DNA of 64,000 bases from Apricaphanius iberus (lineage: Eukaryota > Chordata > Actinopteri > Cyprinodontiformes > Aphaniidae). Positions 14,101-22,567 of the stretch are shown piece after piece. The stretch covers positions 1,736,001 through 1,800,000 of the forward strand of contig JAPXFQ010000483.1 in assembly GCA_028564705.1 (NCBI GenBank). Reading direction: 5' to 3'. Under the pieces are notes generated by a model. The model had not been told where the DNA came from. It saw only the letters and a list, made by a program, of their open reading frames with translations, and did no database searches. Within the stretch, counting starts at the first letter, position 1. The number at the start of each line of letters is the position of its first letter. The translations under genes and the position numbers were made by a program.

Positions 14101-15190
14101 CCACACACTGCCTGCTTGTACAGACTGTAGAAACGTAGCATCACCTCATAGGAAGGCCTGTAGGAACCTGCAGATTAACAGATTCATTAGAGGAATCCAG
14201 GAAGAGAAGCTGCTCGTGTGCAGCTAATGGAGATGGAAATAAATACATAAGAGAGAAAAAACAGCTTTTGCACCATCACAAATGCAATTTCCGTTTATTT
14301 ACACACCAATAATTCTTCCAACTTAATACTTCTTAGATCATAAAGGGCAGGGATCATATCCCCTACTCCAGCATCACTCTGTTCTCATTTCTAAGCATAC
14401 AGCCAGATATCTAAAGAGGAGGGGAGGAAACAAATGAGGTGGATAAGCAGTGCTAGCCAGCAACTAATGGTGTCATCCAGGGCATGCGGCTGTGGATTAT
14501 CAGCTCTGCAGCCAGGATATTGAGCTGTTTGTTTGTCATAACAGTCATGAGGGTGTCCAAACAGCAACAATGTCTGCAGTCAGAGACCTCTTCACTGACT
14601 GCTACTGGAGATCACCATGCCACAGCATCACCATCCATAAGGACTCTTTGAAGATAACTGTATGATATGAATTAAGAAATTTACATTTTAGTTATCTTAG
14701 TGTAAATAAAGTATTTCTGAATTTGAATTCTGAACTTTTTAGGAATAAAAGAACAGTGCTTGAATCTTTCTGCACTCAACCATAATTTATTATGTAATAA
14801 TCAATAATCTATTATGTAATAGTACAAGCAGCATCAGCAGGCAATATATACGTTTTAGGAATTGCTGTTTTTTTTATCCAGTATACTTTGGCAGCTTTCA
14901 TACCGTGGATATTCTCTACCATCACATCTTCCAGGGATTTGGATAGACGGAGTTTTATCTCTTCAGTCCAAACACATGCTTCATTTTCTTCCCAAAACCT
15001 GATATCATATTCAATTTTATTTATTCTTCCAGATATGACTCAGGACTGCATCATCTGATAATAAGGCTGCACCAGTCAGGAGTGAGGGGAAACCCGTACC
15101 GTTTTTGGGGAGATTGTGGATGACATCCACCGCTGCCTGAAAGCGCCTCTGATGGTCCACTGCAGGCTGTGCCATGGCCAGGACTGGCAT
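2020..15190 (-). CDS. acbd4: Acyl-CoA-binding domain-containing protein 4 (ACBD4), nine coding exons
   Basis: The coding exons are 15190-15100, 14167-14047, 12744-12660, 8867-8747, 8467-8309, 6270-6173, 5970-5862, 3280-3051 and 2145-2020. All have GT-AG borders and compatible phases, giving 1140 nt and 379 residues. The protein has an N-terminal acyl-CoA-binding domain (about residues 12-100) with the usual ligand-pocket Tyr and Lys residues: Y44/Y47, K48, K70 and Y89. After it come an FFAT-like motif (about 209-221), a Gly-rich linker, a coiled coil (about 296-335) and a hydrophobic C-terminal segment (about 351-369). This is the architecture of tail-anchored ACBD4/ACBD5, which bind long-chain acyl-CoA and tether peroxisomes to the ER through VAP proteins. 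Motifs such as MPRPP after the ACB domain favour ACBD4 over ACBD5. Neighbouring plcd3 supports this by synteny. All nine exons lack frameshifts, so the gene looks functional. Confidence 0.93.
3051..3280 (-). CDS. acbd4: acbd4 exon: Gly-rich linker and coiled coil
   Basis: Acceptor ccatag at 3281-3286 and donor gtaagt at 3050-3045; 230 nt, phase 1 in and 0 out. The first part is Gly/Ser/Arg-rich. The second part ([20 protein letters not shown] onward) has heptad-like Leu/Met spacing and matches the coiled coil that precedes the anchor in ACBD4/5. Confidence 0.9.
3940..4400 (-). mobile_element. Antisense LINE reverse-transcriptase fragment in an acbd4 intron
   Basis: On the minus strand a frame contains [13 protein letters not shown], then a tryptophan-serine-tyrosine-leucine block, matching the fingers/palm motif of CR1/L2-type reverse transcriptases (DLSAAFDTVDH...). 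It is short, frameshifted and has no visible ends. It is an old 5'-truncated or eroded copy. Confidence 0.6.
4401..5861. other. acbd4 intron, nothing recognised
   Basis: AT-rich intron with a short (TA)n tract near 4859-4875. No exon or repeat family is convincing. Confidence 0.5.
5862..5970 (-). CDS. acbd4: acbd4 exon: low-complexity Gly/Glu linker
   Basis: Acceptor cag at 5973-5971 and donor gttcct from 5861; 109 nt, phase 0 in and 1 out. The frame consistent with both neighbours encodes a Gly/Glu-rich linker ([20 protein letters not shown]). A second in-frame acceptor, gcgacag before GTCGG, lies 24 nt inside the exon, so the exact start is less certain than its existence. Confidence 0.75.
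6173..6270 (-). CDS. acbd4: acbd4 exon: FFAT-like VAP-binding motif
   Basis: Acceptor acttttgcag at 6280-6271 and donor gtatga at 6172-6167; 98 nt, phase 1 in and 0 out. It encodes an acidic stretch leading into [14 protein letters not shown]. This corresponds to the EVFCDSLEQL/EVYCDSMEQF core through which mammalian ACBD4/5 bind the VAP MSP domain. The Ser/Glu-rich lead-in is typical of phospho-regulated FFAT tracts. Confidence 0.88.
6271..8308. other. acbd4 intron, one fish-type repeat scrap
   Basis: Mostly unrecognised AT-rich sequence. About 7225-7345 resembles a common fish interspersed repeat (aatggcctgtac...gtggtgagctac). No coding content is supported. Confidence 0.4.
8309..8467 (-). 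CDS. acbd4: acbd4 exon: acidic linker
   Basis: Acceptor gttgtgtag at 8476-8468 and donor gtacag at 8308-8303; 159 nt, phase 1 on both sides. It encodes a Glu/Asp/Ser-rich linker ([20 protein letters not shown]). The frame runs on into the intron as a longer open frame, but the splice site and phase fix the end at 8309. Confidence 0.85.
8747..8867 (-). CDS. acbd4: acbd4 exon: segment just after the ACB domain
   Basis: Acceptor gtgtgcag at 8875-8868 and donor gtgggt at 8746-8741; 121 nt, phase 0 in and 1 out. It encodes [20 protein letters not shown] and then a stretch ending [18 protein letters not shown]. This matches the ACBD4-specific block after the ACB domain (FEPLY...DMPRPP) and is the best evidence for ACBD4 rather than ACBD5. 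Confidence 0.92.
8868..10219. other. acbd4 intron, nothing recognised
   Basis: No exon, structural RNA or transposon ends could be supported. Short open frames here lack any recognisable domain. Confidence 0.4.
10220..11215 (+). mobile_element. Decayed Tc1-like (DD34E) transposon with replaced middle
   Basis: An ATG at 10356 opens a transposase N-terminus ([14 protein letters not shown]...KVIAKQVG). The frame is then lost for about 240 nt. From about 10700 typical Tc1 catalytic-domain sequence resumes: FSDESK, a residual second Asp motif around 10970-10990, and DLNPIENLW around 11065-11095. The HTH linker and first catalytic block are missing and replaced by unrelated sequence (about 10457-10695). 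That sequence includes a stretch (gagaacatgcaaactccaca) common in other fish repeats. It is non-functional and lies inside an acbd4 intron. Confidence 0.75.
11216..12540. repeat. Probable old LINE 3' tail and MITE-like sequence in an acbd4 intron
   Basis: The start (tttatttataaaaaggacaa) resembles an antisense LINE 3' end, and a related tail occurs at 30445-30475. The rest of 11.3-12.0 kb is low-coding and AT-rich. The end near 12515-12530 (catatgtcccctttaata) resembles a fish MITE terminus. Boundaries are not resolved. Confidence 0.35.
12660..12744 (-). CDS. acbd4: acbd4 exon: C-terminal helix of the ACB domain
   Basis: Acceptor cttcttgtag at 12754-12745 and donor gtacag at 12659-12654; 85 nt, completing the split Trp codon of the GRYKW motif. 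It encodes [28 protein letters not shown], including the Tyr (residue 89) that contacts acyl-CoA in ACBP-fold proteins. Confidence 0.93.
13287..13572. mobile_element. hAT-type MITE (286 bp), copy 1 of 3
   Basis: The termini are inverted (tagggatgcacc... and ...ggtgcatcccta) and flanked by an exact 8-bp target duplication, gttagttc, at 13279-13286 and 13573-13580. The interior carries repeated 'gataccgat' steps and no coding capacity. The 8-bp duplication and the termini place it with hAT transposons. Related copies lie at 46741-47144 and 52838-53209. It sits in the acbd4 intron between the two central ACB exons. Confidence 0.88.
14047..14167 (-). CDS. acbd4: acbd4 exon: central helices of the ACB domain
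   Basis: Acceptor taatctgcag at 14177-14168 and donor gtcagt at 14046-14041; 121 nt, phase 1 in and 2 out. It encodes [20 protein letters not shown] and then a stretch ending [12 protein letters not shown]. These are the hallmark YKQA and GRYKWDAW motifs of acyl-CoA-binding proteins, with ligand Tyr and Lys residues present. Confidence 0.95.
15100..15190 (-). CDS. acbd4: acbd4 first coding exon
   Basis: The exon is preceded by a ccccctcag acceptor at 15211, with about 20 nt of 5' UTR, and ends at donor gtacgg from 15099. It encodes 30 residues ending [15 protein letters not shown], the first ACB helix. Two in-frame ATGs (15190 and 15175) are possible starts. The second has the stronger context (gccATGg); the first is used here because it is upstream and also has a purine at -3. 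Confidence 0.9.
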
Positions 15191-15407
15191 GATCCCAGCT
15201 CCAGCTAACTGAGGGGGGAGAAAAGCACACAGTCATGACAGCGGAAACATATCACAGCGGACCGCTGGTGGAATGCTGTGATTCATCTGACTAAACATCT
15301 CAGCCCCACTGTCCGCAGACAGTCCACTCAGCTGGAACAACTTCAGCCGGGACTCTACCGGTCTAGTCTGGTGTAGCTTAGCGTCGTTAGCTCGGAGTTT
15401 GTCCTAC

Positions 15408-15550
15408 CTCTGTGACTCTCCTTCCGGTCTCATTCCCTCCACCAGAGCCCGCTCAGTCTCCACAAAGACACACAAAGGACTGAAAGTCAGAAAACTGTCA
15501 GGGTTTCAGTGTTTGTTCTGGAGCCAAACCTACTAAGATCGGGTTAACGT
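15408..15550 (-). other. acbd4: Probable non-coding first exon of acbd4
   Basis: The first coding exon begins with an acceptor, so a 5' UTR exon must lie upstream. A good minus-strand donor (cacagag|gtagga) ends a candidate exon at 15408, and its 5' end is not visible. It would hold a short upstream frame starting at ATG 15433-15431 that meets a stop right after the splice junction, at most nine residues. The start is approximate. Confidence 0.5.
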
Positions 15551-15572
15551 CAAGCAATACTTCCGTGTCGGG

Positions 15573-15605
15573 TCACGTGAGACGCGAACTTCCAGGTCAC
15601 GTGAC
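15573..15605. promoter_or_regulatory. acbd4: acbd4 promoter with two TCACGTGA palindromes
   Basis: TCACGTGA occurs at 15573-15580 and again at 15597-15604. The second sits in the full 10-bp palindrome GTCACGTGAC, the CLEAR/M-box consensus for MiT/TFE (TFEB, TFE3) and USF bHLH-Zip factors. They are 24 bp apart, just upstream of the presumed first exon. An ETS-like CTTCCG lies near 15560. Function is inferred from motif and position only. Confidence 0.55.
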
Positions 15606-16629
15606 TATTTCCAACTGTGCATTTTTTGGGGGGAAGGGAAGGGGGGGGCATCAGAAAGGCATATAGGAGGGTAGCAAGGGAAAACTACAGGGCACGACGA
15701 AGGAAAGACACATTCGGGGATAGTTAACACAGCAAACATGATTCAGCCATACTACATACATACTACAGCCAGGCTGACTGTAGGAGGCCATATGGTCCTG
15801 TCCTGAAACCTTCAGGACTCTTAACATATTCAAAGCGTGCATTATCCGTCTGTCTCCAGTCTTTATCCTCCGGTCAAAATAGACTGCACGCTACAACACT
15901 CATGAAATGTTGTTACATCGAACAACAAACAATCTTTAAAAAAAATAAATTTAATTGTCGGCAAAATATTGGCAAAAGATCTACATGTATACACAGTTTG
16001 TTCTTGGTGACTAGATAGATTTGAAATGTATTGAGTTACAATGACCCGATCTTACCATGCTTATTTAGCCTAAATGTAGAGTTACTACAAGTTACTAAAA
16101 ATTGTACGGTAAGTAATTACATAACTCAAGTAGGCGTACTTATAGTTACTTTGCGCCTCTGCCATGCAGGACCCATGTGTTCCCAGTTCAAACCCATGCC
16201 CACTTGGCCCATAAAGAACCGTCAGGAAACGTCATCTAACCCCTGAAGTGGCTGCAGGTTTTCTTGAAGTTTATTAGTTTCTTCCTATACCTTTACCTGC
16301 CCACGTGATTTTATTGTGAATGATTTTAACTGAAGGCTTCAATCTGCTCTCAACCTGGTGGCTCCACTTAAAGTTCGAAAACATACTTTCAAAACGTACA
16401 ACAGCATGGAAAAATGAAGACTAAACAATTAAAAATGAGCTGCAGGGCAGCAGGAAAGAAATGGAGGAAAAACAAAATCACAATAAATCAGATATGCATA
16501 GAACATCTCAAATCATAGAATAACGCTGTAAAAAATTCCAGAATTGCGTACTTCTCCAGAATTATCTCAGAACATAAAAGTAATCTCAAAATTCTGTTTT
16601 CCACCATTGATAACATTCTTAATCATACT
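15606..16629. other. Intergenic sequence between acbd4 promoter and the transposon nest
   Basis: AT-rich, with a G-run near 15627-15648. No gene or defined repeat recognised. Confidence 0.4.
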
Positions 16630-16854
16630 TCTAACGCATTTCAGAAAACCCCCTGAAACACTCTGTGCCGAGTTTGCAGACCATTTCAGAGGGAAGGTAG
16701 ACACCATCATGTAATATTTTATCCTCTCAAACTAACATGGTTTTAGACAAATCTGAGAGTCTGCCTTTGCCAGAGGAAACACTGGACAGTTTTGTCCTGG
16801 TAGAAGCTAGGACCCTTGATAAAGTTCTCTCCTCAGTGAGGCCCACTACAAGCG
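16630..16854 (+). mobile_element. L2-type LINE, left part, split by the LTR element
   Basis: The translation shows EFADHFRGKVDTI and later LPLPEETLDSFVLVEARTLD and KVLSSVRPTT. This is the segment between endonuclease and reverse transcriptase of L2-type LINEs. The frame breaks exactly at the LTR retrotransposon and resumes at 22568. The element is 5'-truncated and its exact left end is not defined. Confidence 0.75.
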
Positions 16855-17511
16855 TGTGAAGGTTCACAATTAGTCAGAGGACAAAGGTGGTTTGACTTGC
16901 AAGTTGTTTAAGATTTTCTTTTCTTTTGAGAAAAAAGGGTATAAAAAATCCAACAAACATTGAAAAAGGAGTTGAGGGACAAAAAATAGTTCTGACCCAA
17001 CTTAAAGTTAACTAAATAAAACACAGACAAAAAGAACTGACAGGCCTGACAAGGATTCTTCCCCCAAATGACACACTCAGGGGAGGAAGGACCAGACTAA
17101 ACTAGACACATGGGGGAGAAGAAATAAACTAAAATTACATTTTACTAATCTAAGTTGAAACAAAGAAAACCATTAAACTAACAAATTATTCAACAAAAAA
17201 ATAATCTTATCAATAAAGAAATTAAATCATAATCTTTAAGGAAACAAAACTAAAGTCCATGTAAAGGTTTGGCTGCTCCTGCTGCAGTTGTCCCCTCCAG
17301 TGGAGCAGGCCAACCTTCAGTGATTGTAGGATTGAGGGCACCTGGGGTGAGACTCAAAGACAAACAAAGTAAATAAACTGTTTTTGACTTAAGACAAATC
17401 AAATGTGTGCACTACATTTAACCTATATCAAGTAAACAAATGAAATGTTTTAATTTAAAGAAAAAAAAAAATACTAACACCTATGTGGTGGGTGCTGGTC
17501 CATCCACCACA
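16855..17511 (-). repeat. 3' LTR of the Gmr1-like element
   Basis: 657 bp starting tgtgaaggtt and ending ccaccaca on the plus strand, so it is bounded by TG...CA on both strands. It pairs with 21904-22567. Differences include small poly-A/T length changes and a 10-bp segment (about 22131-22140) present only in the other LTR. Confidence 0.92.
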
Positions 17512-18095
17512 CACTCCCCCTCCTCCAAACTTTCCCGATGGGAGTGGGAAAGATAGTCGGTGAAGATGTTTTGTCTGCCAGGGATGTGGACAACTTCAAA
17601 GTTGAAAGGTTGGAGGGCGAGGTACCAGCGGGTGATTCTATTGTTGGTGTCCTTCATGCTCTCCAACCACTTCAGTGCTTTGTGGTAATATTTCAGGGAG
17701 TCCAACGCCCACTTCACCGCCAGACACTCCTTCTCGATCGTAGAGTAACGAGTTTCTCTGGGGTGAAGTTTGCGACTTATAAAAGCGACAGGGGGGCGAG
17801 CTTCTGGAGGTCCCTGGAGCAACACCGCTCCCAGGCCTCGGTCTGAGGCATCCGTTTGTAGTATGAAAGGTTTTTGGAAGTCAGGACACTTCAGCACCGG
17901 CTGTCCACTCAATGCGTGTTGAATGTCCCTAAAGGCAGCTTTTGCTTGATCCGTCCATCGCAGCTGACTGAAGCCTTTACTAGTCATGTCTGTTAATGTA
18001 GCGGCTCTGGTTGAAAAATTGGGGATGAATTTATGATACCAACCAGACATCCCAAGAAAAAGACCGTAATTGCTTCCTGGTCTGGGGCAAAGCAC
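17481..18095 (-). pseudogene. RT thumb and RNase H domain of the Gmr1-like element (damaged)
   Basis: The frame carries the RT connection (GWYHKFIPNFS), then RNase H with TDAS (first Asp), IEKE (Glu) and a last TDYLS. About eleven residues are missing between YY and HKALKWLE. The Asp of the usual TDHKAL motif lies in that gap, so one of the four metal-binding carboxylates is absent. The frame runs on into the 3' LTR and stops there at 17481-17483. RNase H is the last pol domain, with no integrase after it, which confirms the unusual order. Confidence 0.88.
17512..17526 (-). other. Polypurine tract of the Gmr1-like element
   Basis: Immediately upstream of the 3' LTR the minus strand reads GGAGGAGGGGGAGTG, the expected plus-strand primer of reverse transcription. 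Confidence 0.8.
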
Positions 18096-18171
18096 AGGAT
18101 TGGATAGCCTGCACGTTGTCCACTTGTGGCTTCACTTCTCCATCCCCAATAACATAGCCCAGGTACTGGAT

Positions 18172-18666
18172 CTACTTTCTTGCCAAGTGACATTTTGCAG
18201 GATTAATGGTCAGACCTGCAGTGCGGAGACACTCCAAAACAATTTTCAGGTGTTCCAGATGTTCTCCCCAGCTGCTGCTGTACACTACAATGTCATCAAG
18301 GTATGCAGATGTAAATTGAGACCGACCACACAGTACCTTATCTATTAATCTTTGAAATGTTGCTGGAGCTCCATGTAATCCAAACGCCATTACAGTAAAG
18401 TGGTACAGCCCCCTTGGTGTTCTGAAGGCAGTCAGCTCTCTGGACCTGGCTGTTAAAGGGACTTGCCAATATCCTTTGGAGAGATCAATAGTTGACAGGT
18501 ATTTTGCCTTACCAAGGCGATTAATGAGTTCATCGATTCGTGGTGTAGTGTAAGAATCAAATTTTGAAATGGAGTTGAGATAACAGAAGTCTACAAAACC
18601 GAATTGTTCCATCCTTCTTTGGGACGAGAACAACTGGATTGCACCTCTCACTCTGAGAAGCTTCAA
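18172..18666 (-). pseudogene. Reverse transcriptase core of the Gmr1-like element
   Basis: A gypsy-type RT with STIDLSKGYWQ (first catalytic Asp), FGLHGAPATFQRL, and YLDD at residues 122-125 of the frame. The frame joins the N-terminal RT part at about 18590 only through a frameshift, and the thumb continues in another frame at 18095. The catalytic motifs are intact, but the protein cannot be made in one piece. Confidence 0.9.
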
Positions 18667-19135
18667 TGATGCCTAAGGACAGCATCAGGTCAATTTCCTT
18701 TTGCAGGGGTTCTAGCAAACGTTCCGGAATCCTGTCACTTAGGCGTTTGACCACCGCATTCTCTTTCAGAGAGATGTCATGAGTGGTGATGTTGGTGCAT
18801 CCTGGTTTGTCACTGAACACAACTGGTGAACACAGAGCCCTCACCTGGGACTGCTGCTGGTCAGTGAGGTGGCTTAGTTGGAGAACAGTGACTGATGGAG
18901 TGGGCAGATATTGTTCCTCCACTTCATCTGACATGCTCCTTATAAAGGTCACGGTATGTTTCTCCTCAGATCCAGGAATCCATTCTTTCAGCACATTAAC
19001 GTGTAGAACCCGACTGCTGCGGCTGTGACCTGGGACAGAGATTCTGTAAGTGGTAGGACCCAACTTCTGAAGAACTTCATAGGGACCTTGCCACTTTGCC
19101 CGTAACTTGCTCTCCATAGTTGGCAACATCACCAA
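18557..19135 (-). pseudogene. Integrase C-terminal GPY/F domain fused to RT N-terminus
   Basis: One continuous frame holds KLRAKWQGPYEVLQKLGPTT (the GPY/F domain at the integrase C-terminus), a short linker, and then LQKEIDLMLSLGIIEASQSE with VVLVPKKDGTIRFC (the RT fingers). This physical join of integrase end to RT start is direct proof of the IN-RT order. It is linked to the integrase core upstream through a one-base frameshift near 19200. Confidence 0.9.
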
Positions 19136-20394
19136 TACTTTTTGGCCAGGACAAAAACTTCTGGTACGAGCAGCTTTATCATACCAGGTTTTCTGGTTTG
19201 TTTGAGCTCCTGAGCTAATGCAGACATCTTACCCAGCTTCTCTCTCATCTGAAGAACATAAGACACAATGTTAACTGGTTGCCTGCCTTCTCCATCCTCC
19301 CAGGTTTCCCTCAAGAGCGCTAGAGGGCCCCTCACTTCGCGACCAAACAGCAGCTCAAACGGGGAAAACCCAGTGGAGGCTTGTGGAACTTCCCTGTAAG
19401 CAAAAAGCAGATAGGGAAGCCACTGATCCCAGTCAGAACCTGTGTCATTTATGAACTTGCGCAACATTTGCTTCAAGGTTTGATTAAACCGTTCTGTCAA
19501 CCCATCTGTTTGAGGATGGTAAGGTGTGGTCCTTAAGCTTTTAATACCAAGTAGCTGATACACATCCTTCATCAGTTTGGACATGAAATCTGTGCCTTGA
19601 TCAGTTAAGATTTCCTTGGGAAATCCAACCCTTGAGAAAAACTGAACAAGGCAGAAGGCAACCGTCTTAGCTTTTATTGACTTAAGAGCAAATACTTCAG
19701 GATATTTTGTTGCATAATCTGTGATAACAAGCATAAATCGGTTACCGGACTTGCTTCTTTCCACCGGGCCCACAATGTCCATTCCCAGACGTTCAAAGGG
19801 AGTGCTAATGATTGGCAAAGGCTGGAGAGGAGCTTTGGATGGAAATCTTCCTGATGTCATCTGGCACTGTGGGCAACTTTTACAGAAGTTACTGACATCT
19901 TTCTGTAGACCAGGCCAGTGAAACCACCTCTGAATGCGAGCCAAGGTTTTATTCTTCCCCAGGTGGCCAGCCCAAGGATTTGAATGGCCCAGAGACAAAA
20001 TGGTCCTTCTGACGTCATGAGGAACCATTAACCGTTTCACTGTTCCATGCTGTTGATAGAAAATGCCATTTTCAATACAGAAGTTAGTTGTTCCACTTTC
20101 ATCCTTGTCCAATTTCCTCAACCACTCAGCTAATGTTTCATCCTGGTGCTGCAGCTCACTAATATTACCAGGAGTTTGGAAACCAAGCAGAGTGTTAGGC
20201 ACTGGCAGAGTTGCAGTGGGCTCTGCATTATGTAGAAACTTCTCTCTCCTTCGCTGTTTGCGTGTTTTATGCACTTTAGTCACCCCAGCTTCAATATCTG
20301 CATCATAGAAGGGCATAGTGCTTAACATTTTGACAGTATCATCTCTTTGTTTGACTTGAGCCCGAGTTACAGCCACATTACATCCTGGAGTAGA
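19129..20394 (-). pseudogene. Integrase of the Gmr1-like element
   Basis: The frame contains an H2C2 zinc-binding region (GHSNPWAGHLG and CKSCPQC) followed by a DD35E catalytic core: Asp in LGMDIVGP, Asp in LTDQGTDF, Glu in DGLTERFNQ, with 35 residues between the last two. All three acidic residues are present. It is encoded upstream of reverse transcriptase. A frameshift near 19200 separates it from its C-terminal domain. Confidence 0.92.
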
Positions 20395-20740
20395 CAATAA
20401 GTCCATTAAAACAGGTAAATTCTGTCCCAATACAACTGGATAAGGCAAACTTTCTGCAACACCAACATTCAGATAGGTCTGTCCTCTCACTTTAAGGTAA
20501 ATATCTGCACTTGGGTGTTGTTTCTCATCTCCATGGACACAGCAGATGTAGGGCCTTGGCAGCAGAGATGACATGAGGTGAGACATACCTTCTCTGTACA
20601 AGTGTCTGCGTGCTTCTTGTGTCTATGAGAGCTTTCACTGTCTGACCGTTGATTTCCACAGATATCTCCTTCAGTGAGCTCATCACATGGACTGGTTCAG
20701 GGGCTGCTCTAGGCACAAAACACACCTGCGAAGACTTCAC
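20395..20740 (-). pseudogene. Aspartic protease of the Gmr1-like element (active site altered)
   Basis: The first part shows EINGQTVKALIDTRSTQTLV, in which the catalytic D-T/S-G motif reads DTR, so the Gly is lost. After a frameshift near 20590 the second part ends SLPYPVVLGQNLPVL, the usual C-terminal strand of gypsy proteases. Both changes predict an inactive enzyme. Confidence 0.8.
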
Positions 20741-20752
20741 AACATTTTGGGG

Positions 20753-21916
20753 GCACTTTGGCTTTATGTGGCCCTCCTACCCACACAGATAACAGACAGC
20801 TTCCTGATAAAAGCTTTTGATTGATGTGTGGTTTTTGCTTTTTCTGTCAATGGGGTTTTACTCACTTGAAACAACTGTTGAGTTCTCCGGATCAGCAGTC
20901 TGTCCACTCCTTTTGTGGGTGCTGTGAGCCCATGACTGGTTTTTCCTTCGAGCAGCCACAAATGCATCAGCCAGAAAAGCAGCTTCAGGTGCAGTTTTTG
21001 GATCCCTTTCCTTAATCCACACTTGAAGTTCTGGCGACAACATGCGGAGATACTGCTCAAGTATAATCATGTGATTGATTTCCTCAACAGTTTTACCTAT
21101 GGGTCGAATCCATTTCCCACATAGGTCTTTCAGCCTGGTGTACAGTTCCTTTGGAGTTTCATCTGGCTTCACATAGAGGGAGCGGAACCTCTGACGATAG
21201 GTTTCACAGTTGATGTCATACTTCTGGAGAACAGCACATTTCACCTGATCATAATTCATGGAATCATCAACATCCATTTGAAAATATGCACTTCTTGCCT
21301 TGCCGGTCAATAATGGGATCAAATGAAACGCCCACTCTGACTTTGGCTATCTACAAGCAGCTGCTATTCTCTCAAAAGTTATCAGGAAATGCTCAATATC
21401 GTCATATTCATTTAATGGATGTAACGTGGGTTGTTTTACATGTGAAGGATGATTTAACACATCACCTGAGTCAGAACATCTGTGTGGAGTGGGAGCCTCT
21501 GTATGAGAACCACCAGGATGATTGATTGTTTCATGGCTGGGTGGTGAAGTAGCACTTTGGTTTCTGGTCCGTGTTTGGACTTCCAGATAAAGAAGGCTGA
21601 ACTGATGTTGAAGAGCCTTAAACCTCTGATCCTGCCTTGCAGCCTCTTTATCCCACATTGCCTGTTGGGCTCTTTGTTGTCCAATGTGGAATTTCAGAAT
21701 GTTTGCAAGATCTGTTAGGCTGGGCTCGTTACCTTCTTCAACCACAGCGGCACCTACAGCTCCACTCTCCTCAGCTGCAGAGTCCTGTTGATCGTTCTTA
21801 TCAATTAGCAGGTTTGGAACTTTGGTTCTAGTTCCTGGTGTGACTTTAGTTTCTGGGAAGGAGGCACCAATGTCCAACTGACTGTCCCACTCCTGACACC
21901 AATTGTGAAGGTTCAT
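20753..21916 (-). pseudogene. Gag of the Gmr1-like element, with disrupted CCHC zinc knuckle
   Basis: The capsid-like part lies in 21916-20858 in two frames, including GKARSAYFQM and LYTRLKDLCGKWI, typical of retrotransposon gag. A CX2CX4HX4C knuckle lies at 20794-20753 but is interrupted by a TAG (20779-20777). The upstream ATG at 21916 lies in the LTR, and the frame reads straight through the primer binding site. The other LTR has GTG at that spot, so this may not be the original start. Confidence 0.8.
21885..21901 (-). other. Primer binding site matching the 3' end of tRNA-Leu
   Basis: The plus strand reads tcccactcctgacacca, identical to the 3' end of vertebrate tRNA-Leu (CAG/CAA type) including CCA. 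It lies 2 nt inside the 5' LTR border. All 17 bases match the tRNA end as I recall it. Confidence 0.85.
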
Positions 21917-22567
21917 AATTAGTCAGAGGACAAAGGTGGTTTGACTTGCAAGTTGTTTTTTAATATTTTCTTTTGAGAAAAAATTGATAAAAAGTCCAAC
22001 AAACATTGAAAAAGGAGTTGAGAGACAAAAATAGTTCTGACCCAACTTAAAGTTAACTAAATAAAACACAGACAAAAAGAACTGACAGGCCTGACAAGGA
22101 TTCTTCCCCCAAATGACACACTCAGGGGAGGTTTTAAGCAGAAGGACCAGACTAAACTAGACACATGGGGGAGAAGAAATAAACTAAAATTACAATTTAC
22201 TAATCTAAGTTGAAACAAAGAAAACCATTAAACTAACAAATTATTTTAAAAAAAAATCTTATCAATAAAGAAATTAAATCATTATCTTAAAGGAAACAAA
22301 ACTAAAGTCCATGTAAAGGTTTGGCTGCCCCTCCTGCAGTTGTCCCCTCCAGTGGAGCAGGCCAACCTTCAGTGATTGTAGGATTGAGGGCACCTGGGGT
22401 GAGACTAAAAAACAAACAAAGTAAATAAACTGTTTTTGACTTAAGACAAATCAAATGTGTGCACTACATTTAACTTATATCAAGTAAAGAAAATGAAATT
22501 TTTTAATTTAAAGAAAAACAAAAGAAATACTAACACCTATGTGGGGGGTGCTGGTCCATCCACCACA
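21904..22567 (-). repeat. 5' LTR of the Gmr1-like element
   Basis: 664 bp, TG...CA bounded, paired with 16855-17511, followed by the target duplication aagtg. Confidence 0.92.

Larger units (their letters stand above)
16855..22567 (-). mobile_element. Gmr1-like Ty3/gypsy LTR retrotransposon with integrase before reverse transcriptase
   Basis: A full-length element of 5713 bp in antisense orientation. It has two LTRs (16855-17511 and 21904-22567), a tRNA-Leu primer site beside the right LTR, a polypurine tract beside the left LTR, and 5-bp target duplications (aagcg 16850-16854, aagtg 22568-22572). Reading on the minus strand, the order is gag, zinc knuckle, protease, integrase, integrase C-terminal GPY/F domain, reverse transcriptase, RNase H. 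Ordinary gypsy elements place integrase last. The order here is that of the Gmr1 group of deuterostome gypsy elements, which resembles Ty1/copia. Several frameshifts, a stop in the zinc knuckle and lost catalytic residues make it non-autonomous. The LTRs differ at only a small fraction of positions by eye, so the insertion is fairly young. Confidence 0.9.

Noticed and set aside
21885..21901. tRNA-Leu gene
   Set aside because: Only the last 14 nt plus CCA are present, and CCA is not encoded in vertebrate tRNA genes. It is a primer binding site.
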